DNA of 64,000 bases from Cordilura impudica. Lineage: Eukaryota; Arthropoda; Insecta; Diptera; Scathophagidae. Shown one piece after another: positions 55,843 to 64,000 of this stretch (position 1 is its first letter; each line of letters begins with the position of its first letter). The translations under genes and the position numbers were made by a program. The notes under the pieces are model-generated. The model searched no databases. It was not told where the DNA came from and saw only the letters and a list, made by a program, of their open reading frames with translations. The DNA is taken from NCBI GenBank assembly GCA_963682025.1, contig OY821519.1, positions 135,823,094 to 135,887,093 on the forward strand, given 5' to 3'.

Positions 55843-56412
55843 AATATAATAATCTAACTCATAAAAACAAAGTTTTTATTAAAACACTTTCTTTCCTTAT
55901 GCATGTGAGTTTTGAATCTGTCCATGACTGTGCGTGACTATCTTTAAGTTAATATTTGTGACAAATAGTCTGTGGACCAAATTTCAGATTGATTGGATGA
56001 GGTGAAATGGGGTTTAAATCATTACGTAACTGTGCGTGACTATGCTTGACTGCGTGTGACTATCTTAAAATTAATCTTTGGCCACAACAAGAATACGGAC
56101 AACGTTTCAGATCGATCGGATGAGGAGAAGTGAGGTTTTAATCTCTCCGTGGCTGTGCGTGACTACGCCAAAGTTAATCTTTTTCACGGCAATTCTATCG
56201 ACCAAGTTTCAGATCGATCGGATAAGGGTAATGGGTTTTAAAGCACTCAGTGACTATGCGTAACTATGCGCGAATTTGCATGACTAATCCAAAATTAACC
56301 AATAGTCACAACGAGACTATGGGCCAAGTTTCAGATCAATTGGACGAGGGGGAATGGTGTTACCATATGGCAGACAGACAGACAGAGAGTGTGAATTAAA
56401 AGAAAGAACTTA
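55843..56412 (+). repeat. GTGACTGTGCG dispersed repeat (copy C)
   Basis: Same start (ATAATCTAACTCATAAAAAC) and end (GACAGACAGACAGAGAG then AAAAGAAAGAACTTAAAA) as copy A, with about four subrepeats. Confidence 0.8.
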
Positions 56413-56828
56413 AAAATATAAAACATTATGCAATGCATTGCGATAATCCTAGAACAAAAATCATTCCCAATACTTAATTCGTAAGAGCCTTTTGCCAAGA
56501 ACCGTAATATTGTTGCTAGCTTTAATGCATTGTCTTCATTGAACACTCTTTTTTTTCCAACACCAATTTATTTAAACTCTTTCTTGTTATTTAAAAAATT
56601 GGTTTATTGAATTTAGCCATAATGATTTTTTGTTCCAATTCGAAAATCTCCGTAAAAAAAAGAAATATTTTTTTGTTCAATGAGAACAATTACCAAAATA
56701 CTGTTATATACTGACTGCCCCGTATCGGTATTAGAAATCGAGAAATACACCAAAAACAGCAACATTGCAGGACCTACTCTGTTCAATTTAAAATTTTTTT
56801 CAGCTCCGTACTTTTAACAGTTATAAGG
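56413..56828. other. Spacer
   Basis: No supported feature; AT-rich sequence. Confidence 0.35.
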
Positions 56829-57600
56829 TGCGTTTCAAAATTATAATGTCACTCAATTGTTTACCATATCTCCGGAACGACGTACTGTAACATAAGAAGA
56901 ATTTCCAGACAGACTGTATATCTTGCGAAGACTACAAGCAATAATAACAAATAATTTTTGGGTAAAGGTACATGTTTAATTTACAATTACAAAAACACAA
57001 GTGTTTCACAACTAAAGGGTCCTCAAGGCTTTTAAACGAAAAGTAAAGAAATGTCAATATTTATGATAAAAATAATATAGTATACACTCCTCTCTTATTG
57101 TTAACATCTTCGATTCATTTTTCCAAACTTCTAACAAGACTTTTAATTGTGTTTTGGTAAATTTTTTAACATTCTTCCTTTAGAGTGGTTAATAAGCCAG
57201 CAGTTGATTCGAATTAATCGATAATTCGATTACAGACACTCATTTTATATAAAATGCCAACCAAATGTTCTATGGGGTTGAGGTCTGGTGAGCATGTCAG
57301 CCAAAATTGTAATGGTTCCTGATGAAAACCATTGATTCGTTTTTCGGATTCGAGAGCTTTCCAGTTGAGAACTCCACTGTGTGTTACATTTTTCCTTTAA
57401 AAATGACAGCAGAGTTTTCTGAAGAAGTTGCATGTAGTCTGTGCCCTTCAAACAACATTATGTTACTTGATGTTCCAAGTAATCCTTCCAACGATAAAAT
57501 AAAATGCAATGGATACTTCCGGTTAACATGCCAGTACCTACGAAAACTATTTGGCAAATCCAAATTTGACTTTTTTCATAAGAAAATATAATCTGAAGAG
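56829..57600 (-). pseudogene. Tc1-type transposase relic, C-terminal part
   Basis: The minus strand shows SGVLNWKALESEKRINGF and SPDLNPIEHLVGILYK near 57290-57245. Further on, after shifts, come LLTTLKEEC, KIYQNTIKSLVRSLEK and VNNKRG towards 57085. SPDLNPIE-LWG followed by I------L--SMP-R---V---KGG is the C-terminal signature of Tc1 transposases. GGTGCGTTTCAAAATTATAATGTC near 56828 may belong to its terminal repeat. Stops and shifts are frequent. Confidence 0.6.
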
Positions 57601-58122
57601 GTTTGACTTAATATAAACGAATATTGAAAAGTAGATGAAAATAAGACATACCCTTTTCCAATTGGTGTACATTAGGGCGGGTCGATTTAAAAATCGCCCA
57701 ACTGACAAAGAAAATTATATTCTAGGGATCAAAATAAGAAACTTTGCCCGAGGAACCATACCTATAAAACGAATTCTGATGTCCCGACTTTTGACTTGTC
57801 TGTCTGTTTGTCTTACTTTGACCCATTTAGAGTTCCCCAATCGAGTCCAAATCTATGATCGACCCCCACTAACTTTGGAAAGCCGACCCATCCATGCCAT
57901 TGGCTCACCCCCTGGAACCCCCAGGGGTGTTCGCCATACAAACATTGCAAAAAATCACCATTTTTGGCACTTTACATGAAAGAATCAGAGAAATGGGTAT
58001 GTTTTTTTTCTTTTTGAGTTTATTTTTCTCTTCAGAAATTTATTTAGTCAGAACATATGTAAATGAAAAAATGAATTAAACTTAGTAATAGAAAAGAAAC
58101 TAAAAAAAATTACTGTTTGAAG

Positions 58123-59745
58123 TCTTTTATGCTTTCTAGTCTGGGCAATTTCCCACGGCTCTCTAATGTTGTCGCCATAACAGCCTCTACATTTTCCGGT
58201 ATAACTCGTTTGGAAACGCTAGCTAGCAACTGAGCGTGTCGTTCCGTTCCTTGACGTGTGATGGAATATTTGGTTCATTAAACGGTGGATCATCTTGATT
58301 TGAATATTCTTTCAATGTATCGTACGGAAGGCTTCGCGTGAATGGTGGTTCAAATGCGTTATTTATATCATTCAAATTGATCATTTCCGTGTAACTTGTG
58401 CAATTAAAGTTTGTATCTGGTTTTTTATAAACTGTAAGTTCCGTTGGGTCGTCAACATCGGTTCGATAGAGTAGAATATTATTTATAGCATCAAACAACA
58501 TTGATAACAAGATATTTTCCGAATGCGCATAATATGAATTATCTGTAATCACTTGATTGACAATTCTGCGTAAACGAGGTTCTAGAAATCGTGATCAACC
58601 AATGAACTTGAAAAATAATGCACTGCCGTACACGACAGAGCTGTACTACTTGATATTGAAGTACATTGGCACATAACATTTAATTATAAATTCAACCAGA
58701 ATACCTAAATTCTCATCTAGATTTTCTGTTGCCACATATAATCGTAATAATCTAGCGGCCTTGGTGAGCCACCGAAAATGTACAATTTTCCCTGGTTTGA
58801 TGTTAGCCAGATCCACCGAAACCACGCCGCTAGAAATTGCATGTCGTATAAGTACTTTGAATCGGTGGAAAATTAAATTTTTTCTGGAGCAGGGGGTATA
58901 TTTTTCAACTCAATTTTCTGAAAGCCGACCACCACCTGAAAATATGTAATAATAAAATAATAAAAAATGGTTGACAATTATAATAAATGAGTGATAGCAA
59001 TAACTTACCGGAAGAGTTTCACAAGTTTCGATTTGACGGCTCAGGTCCAGTACTGGTTATTTATCCAAAGATTCAACAAATGCCGAAACGGAAGTTCGTT
59101 GAAGCCAAACGAACCCATCCAATGGTCTTTTTAACAGCAATTCGAATCGCCGTTTAATTCCACCGTGTGGGCCAGTGTTTATTGGCTCACCGTCAGTCCA
59201 TATGCCAATTAATGCATCCCGTGATATATTTTTATCGTTGAAAAAATCATATAATTTTGTTTTGTATTCAGCGGTTTTATGTTCCAGTCTTACGTAGCCA
59301 ATCAATTCAGAACTCGGTTCTCTCAAAATAACAATATGAGGTTCTTTTACCATCCTAGTATGATACTTCTCATCAATTTTATCTCTCGTTAAAGTATCAT
59401 CTTTTCTGCCATCGACTGAAAACGCTAAAAAATTGGTATTATAAAACCGTTTGCGAAGCACTTCTTGTCTGCATTTCTCTTTTTCTCTGCGAACTTTCGA
59501 TTTATCTATGATGAGAGGTTTGCCATGCTTATCTTTCATTTTAAAATCTTGGAAAAGAGCGTTTCCCAATGTTGATGCTACTCTATCAGGCACACCATAT
59601 CTGTCACATATCAAGGCAAACTTAAAACAATCGTAAGTTTCTTTTTATTGTGAACTTGTGCTTCTATCCATATCTTCTTGAACCGATGGCGGTGCGTACG
59701 TTGTACCATTGGGATCTTGGTATGTTGGCATTGATGACGTAGACG
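58123..59745 (-). pseudogene. Transposase relic related to the 7085-9303 gene
   Basis: In order on the minus strand: ICDRYGVPDRVASTLGNALF near 59610, FSVDGRKDDTL, WTDGEPINTGPHGG, LLLKRPLDGFVW, RQIETCETLP, IKPGKIVHFRWLTKAARLLR and LYVATENL near 58770, NSYYAHSENILLSMLFDA near 58535, and finally IPSHVKGTERHAQLL near 58255 after a one-base shift. The same blocks occur in the same order in the 7.1-9.3 kb gene (CDRYG, FDGRKD, CDGT..NTG, LKRPL, KPGKI.H.RWL, FAHPENLLVSMLFD, HTQAVERC). A GTAAGT...TTTCAG intron of 73 bp seems to lie at 59008-58936. Shifts (near 59085 and 58255) and stops (58600s, 59640s) disable it. The N-terminal region is lost. Confidence 0.7.
58936..59008 (-). other. Putative 73-bp intron in the transposase relic
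   Basis: On the minus strand CTCTTCCG is followed by GTAAGTTATTGC, an AT-rich stretch and TATTTTCAG, then GTGGTGG. Removing it keeps the order of conserved blocks. The related gene at 7085-9303 has no intron there. Confidence 0.55.
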
Positions 59746-59774
59746 TTGCTCCTTGCTCTTTAATTTCCATAACG

Positions 59775-59940
59775 AGGGTAAATAACTTTTAGATCACTAC
59801 GTGACTGTGCGTGACTCTGCGTGACTCTGCGTGACTACCCCAAAATTAATATGTAGTCACAACAAGACTATGGGCCAAGTTTCAGATCAATTGCATGAAG
59901 GGGAATGGGAATGCCCCATGGCAGACAGACAGACAGACAG
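59775..59940 (+). repeat. GTGACTGTGCG dispersed repeat fragment (copy D)
   Basis: The last ~1.3 subrepeats plus the GCAGACAGACAGACAGACAG run match the 3' part of copies A and C. It lies directly inside the right inverted arm of the 57672-60076 transposon. Confidence 0.75.
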
Positions 59941-60082
59941 GTCAAAAGTCGGGACATCAGAATTATTTTTAGAGGTATGGTTCCTGGGGCAAAGTTTCTT
60001 ATTTTGATCCCTAGAATATGATTTTCCTTGTCACTTGAGCGATTTTTTTGCCTACCTACAAATCGACACGCCCTAGTGTACA

Positions 60083-61004
60083 TGTTTCTAACAGAATAAT
60101 TAACTCTGGCTTAATTATTAAGGCGCTACGTTATCTTAAGAATTTGTTGCCGCTTCTCAAATTCTATACCTTTGTTACGTAATGAAGTCCTCCAGATGTT
60201 TGTCATTGACACATTAGCATTCACCAACATCCTCAAGCCCATTAGGCGAGTTGCTGGCTTAGCATAAAACATAAGTTTCGTTGTGGAGATTAAGCTTTTG
60301 TTTGGTTGTAGGAGGCCGGTACAGTCTAGTTTTAGTTCTTTAAAATAACTTCTACAACTCAAAGGCTATGAGAAATTTGCCACCCGACTTCTCTATATAT
60401 AAAAAATTTTAAGTGTTTTATAACTTAAAACGCCGAAAAGATACTCGCGACACTGCCAACTATAATTTCAGTAATTGACCTCATAATTGTGAAACACTTG
60501 AAGTTCTACTATTGTTGTTCAATAAGTGTATCCACTCTGCTGTATGTACTCTTCACCAGCTACACAGATTACACTGTACAAAAGCCATTCTGGGGGGCGC
60601 GAAATTTCAAATCAGGGTGAAGTACTGGGCCATTTTGGGAAACCTTCCAAAGGGTTTGGCGTTCTCTGGTTAAACTTTTGTTATGAGCTTTTATATTTTT
60701 TTCCTTATCTTGATATTTGTTAAATTAGGTTTTCAGCGAAAACTCAAGAACCATTGATGATTTCCCATTTCGTTCTTTAGCAAATAGTTTTAGCAGATCA
60801 GGTTGGACTAATTTTATCGGTTGAAATCTGTAAAAAAAAAATATAATAACTTGCCTTTTTTATACAGTTCTTGTTAATAACATGAAAATATTGAGGGCGT
60901 ATGATTATTATTTTTAGTAGAGTAGAAGAGTGATAGTTTTAATATTAAATCAAACATGCATCAAACATTATTCATTTAGGCCTGGACTACAATTTTTCTG
61001 AATA
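60083..61004. other. Spacer with part of an old dispersed repeat
   Basis: 60580-60790 matches, inverted and diverged, the 54.64-55.08 kb repeat. A minus-strand frame at 60126-60362 has no motif I recognise. No supported gene. Confidence 0.35.
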
Positions 61005-61553
61005 AAGAGCTGTACGCAGCTTGTTAAGGAATCTTAACAGAAAATTTTCATATATTTCTTAAAGAAAAAAAAGCACAAAAGTACCTTTCAGTGCAACGTT
61101 AGAAATCAGCTGTTTTCTGTCAATTATTAAGAATTGTGAAATTGAAAACAAATCAATTCTTCGGTTCTGCTTTATTTGGCCTGCTAAACGCTTTTTAAGC
61201 TCAGTATCAAAATTACCCATCCGCTTCTTGTTTTTTTTTGCCGAATTTTGTTAGTTTTTTCCCATGTTTGCAACTGAAAAATAACTTTTATTTTTTAAGA
61301 ATATTACATTTTGTTTATGCTTACCTCTCCTGTCAAAATTCCTTTCAGAAACAACGAAAAATTTGATATTCCTGCTCAAAGCCTGGGTTGCCTAACTTCA
61401 TTTACGTCAAAAAAAAGTAGTAAAAACAATACTACTTTTTTAAAAAGCTGCGGACTATCAACAGAAATTTTTTGACAGAAAAATTCCTTAAGCATTTCTG
61501 AAGCGTTTTTTTATATGAAGTTTTTGATTCCTTAGCAAGCTGCGTACAACCCT
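61005..61553. mobile_element. Imperfect hairpin element with TGTACGCAGCTTG ends
   Basis: TGTACGCAGCTTGTTAAGGA near 61013 is inverted as TCCTTAGCAAGCTGCGTACA near 61530-61550. AGAAATTTTTTGACAGAAAAATTCCTTAAG inside the right arm pairs loosely with the left arm. AAAAAGCAGC/CTGTTTTCTGTC blocks lie between. Its size and hairpin shape suggest a MITE. Ends are approximate. Confidence 0.5.
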
Positions 61554-62778
61554 TAACCACGAAAATGTTCTAGAAACTATTTTTCTTTTAGGTGATATTT
61601 TAAAAAATTAAGTGTCTTTATAATTGTGAAACGGATCTTATTCGGGATTGCATGTGTGGGGGGGATGAAGTGTGTTTTAATATCCCCATATATTTTCAAT
61701 CAATGTGAACTATTCGTATTATTATTTGGCCAAACTAAATGGCATACAATAAAATGAATCCTTAATTGTCGAATAAAATGCAAAGAGCTATAAAAAACAG
61801 TTTTGTTTACAAATTCGTTGTATTGATTGTATTCAAAGTAATTGTTGTTGCAAAAAATAATTAAAATAACATGAGTTCTATATTTCATGCTGCTCTTATT
61901 TTTAAATCTATTTTATCATATCAAATCGTGACCAACTCTTTTTTTTATATTGCAGGATATTGGGAAGGAAAAATGGAACTTTGAATCAACTTTTGAACTT
62001 TGATATTAATTCTTAATTAAATTATAGATTAAACAAAATAATTAAGTAAAATTGAATATAAATTTTAAGATCGCGCTTTTGATTTCAAACGCCGCATTCA
62101 GCTATTTAATGAAAATAGTTGGTCACGTTATGCTAAGGCAAAATATATTGTTAAATAAAACTAGTCCTACATAGTTTTTTAAAGAAAAATTTCAAACTAA
62201 ATTTTAAATGAAATATTTAAATTTTTAAATTGAAAAGTTAACTTAGTTTCTGATAATTGATTTATTATTTATAATTATAGATTTAACAAAATTATATAAA
62301 TAAATCAACTAACAGAAATAATGTTAACTTTTCATTTCATAACCATTTAAAAATTAAAATATTCCATTTATGAATTTGGTTTGTAATTTTTCCCTTTGAA
62401 AAAAAAAATAGGAAATAGTTTCACATGTATTTTTCTAGAATTAAGGATATAATAGCGTAAGTTTGTTAACTAATTTTTCAACATAACTAATTCGTAAAGT
62501 AAATTGGAATGTTAAAAGCCTTATTTCTTCACAAATCATTTTTTGTCTTCATTATATTAAATATTAATAAGATGTAACGAAACATTTGAAAACTAATTAA
62601 AACTAAATTTCCACAATTTAAATTAAATTACGTTGTGTCTTCTCTTATTTTTTAAAATGAAAAAAAAAAAAAAACAAATATTCAATTGCTTTCAACATTT
62701 TATTATCTTCTTATGGTATTTACAAAAGTTTCATTCTTTTCCTTCCGCTTACTAATACCAAAACAGACTTGAAGTTTA
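61554..62778. other. AT-rich spacer
   Basis: No gene or repeat was recognised in this 1.2 kb of very AT-rich DNA. Confidence 0.4.
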
Positions 62779-63400
62779 TTATACCCTATACCACCATGTA
62801 GCGATGGTACCATTAGTTTGTGCTGTTATCATTAACTGCCAAAAATATTTAACCTAGGCCCATCTTATATTATACCGCTCGACTCAGAATCCGTCCGTCT
62901 ATCTGTGAATCTATATAAAACTTGTATTTAAAAAGACAGGTTGCAAATAAAAATATATTTGAATGTAAGTTAGTATATAAGCTTTTGTCGGCTATACACG
63001 ACTGTTATTGAAATTTGTGAAAAGTGGTCCATGTTCAGGCCAACCCCACATACAAATAACCCTTACAAGATTAACTTAAATTGCAGTACGATACATATTA
63101 TCATATACACAGTAGTCCAAAAATTAAATTCAAAGTTAACAAAGTTGCTTCTCGATACTTACTCAAATCTATCAAAAACAAAAATATTTCATAGATCATT
63201 TTAAAATTGGTTTTTCAATAAAAACGACTTTTCAACAAACGGTAATGATCGATCCGTTCTTGAACCTACTCCCCATTCAAAAATATAATACGATATGAAC
63301 TTTTCTCTATCTGCTAGACGTAAATTATTAACAATGCCACTCAAACTACAGGGAATTGTTTAGTCGATTTAAACCGACATTAAATTTCTTACTTGTTTTT
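62779..63400 (+). mobile_element. Old, diverged DINE-like element
   Basis: It starts TTATACCCTATACCACCATGTAG and ends TTTCTTACTTGTT. The hairpin and body are diverged and the GTCC run is reduced (CCGTCCGTCTATCTG). The 3' palindrome core is TTTAAA instead of TCTAGA, so it is still a palindrome at its centre. Confidence 0.75.
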
Positions 63401-63530
63401 CTTTTGTTGTAACTGAAAAATAATTCGAAATACATATTAAAGGATTACTATGAAAACAAACTATGCCTCAAGATTTCAAAAAGAGATTTTATGGGTTTTT
63501 TATATTGACCAATAACCAAACCAACCAAAA

Positions 63531-64000
63531 ACAAGTAAGAATATTATAATCGGTCTAGACCGACTGCGCGATATCCTATACTATGAGTTTAGATAATTTT
63601 TTCACCTGCCGATCTGAAAAAGTTCATATCGAATGCTATATTTATATGGGGACTAGGTCGAAAAATGGACCAATCCCGACCATATTTGGTAAGGTCCCTA
63701 TTTTTTCTTTAAACATATACAAACCATATTTGAGAAAAATCTGTGCAATATTTTTGTTTTTTGAAAGATTTAAGTGAAGATCGGGAAGCACCTTTATATG
63801 GATGGTATGACTAAAAATTGTCTAATAGGTTTTTTTGGATTTTGGATTGATGGATATAATAAACATACATAAGTCCAATTTGACTGAGATCCGTATGATA
63901 ATATGGATCTTAAGAAAATATAAGTCGATCTGATAGGGTTCATTTGTATGGGGACTAGGTATGAACATGCATCGATTTACACCAATTCGTTAAAAGTTTG
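63531..64000 (-). mobile_element. DINE-like element, cut by window end
   Basis: It starts ACAAGTAAGAATATTATAATCGG with a TCTAGA-centred palindrome and continues through the body to the window edge. It faces the previous copy tail to tail across about 130 bases. Confidence 0.8.

Larger units (their letters stand above)
57672..60076 (-). mobile_element. Decayed transposon of the TTAGG family, TGTACA duplication
   Basis: The left end TTAGGGCGGGTCG and the right end, inward CTAGGGCGTGTCG, are inverted repeats that continue for about 130 bases (ATATTCTAGGGATCAAAATAAG, AAACTTTGCCC, TCTGATGTCCCGACTTTTGAC). The exact hexamer TGTACA flanks both sides (57666-57671 and 60077-60082). It holds a minus-strand transposase relic related to the gene at 7085-9303. 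The arms end in GTCTGTCTGT runs, next to a GTGACTGTGCG repeat fragment at the right. Confidence 0.8.

Noticed and set aside
60126..60362. 78-codon minus-strand frame
   Set aside because: No recognisable domain and no conserved partner in the window; left unannotated as a gene.

Overview
This window looks like repeat-rich intergenic or heterochromatin-like DNA from a fly, probably a higher (brachyceran) dipteran. It is AT-rich and I found no convincing single-copy host gene. Almost everything recognisable is a transposable element (TE) or a TE relic. The fly assignment is inference. It rests on a dispersed element with a (GTCC)n microsatellite core and hairpins at both ends, which fits the dipteran mini-me/DINE-1 (Helentron-like) elements, and on 73-bp-scale introns, a BEL/Pao element, and insect-type LINE, hAT, Tc1 and Transib relics.

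Layout. 1-3.3 kb: DINE-like copies, a tRNA-like sequence, a LINE tail and a degenerate repeat. 3.5-6.0 kb: a decayed LINE split by a long-hairpin MITE. 6.2-12.5 kb: an inverted-repeat element (ends CACAGTG, TTA duplication) carrying relics of its own coding region. Nested in it is a nearly intact transposon at 6439-9585 with a perfect 6-bp TGCGCA duplication. 12.8-15.2 kb: a DINE copy and a hAT relic. 15.5-18.3 kb: a 2.8-kb element with ~590-bp inverted arms and a transposase-like gene broken by one stop codon. 18.6-21.3 kb: a degenerate transposase and repeats. 22.6-24.9 kb: nested MITEs and a Helitron. 25.2-29.6 kb: three inverted-repeat elements standing almost end to end. 30.1-37.6 kb: a complete, apparently young BEL/Pao retrotransposon with identical 401-bp LTRs and a 1756-codon gag-pol frame on the minus strand. 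37.8-39.95 kb: a decayed Transib (RAG1-related) transposase. 40.9-51.2 kb: Helitrons, alternating DINE copies and a satellite-like array. 51.2-57.6 kb: more DINE copies, a tRNA-derived sequence in a 38-bp direct repeat, and Tc1 relics. 57.7-60.1 kb: a second, decayed member of the 6439-9585 transposon family. 60.1-64 kb: a MITE-like hairpin, unexplained AT-rich DNA and two DINE copies.

The most interesting thread is one DNA transposon family seen five times. Its ends begin TTAGG or TTAG and it sits in 6-bp near-palindromic duplications (TGCGCA, TGTACA, TGTATA). It includes two related transposase genes, and three transposase-less inverted-repeat elements with matching ends. In the near-intact copy the two coding frames overlap exactly at a T TTA AAA heptamer, so a programmed -1 frameshift would give a single ~739-residue protein. 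Superfamily names for several elements are left open because they need database searches that I could not run.
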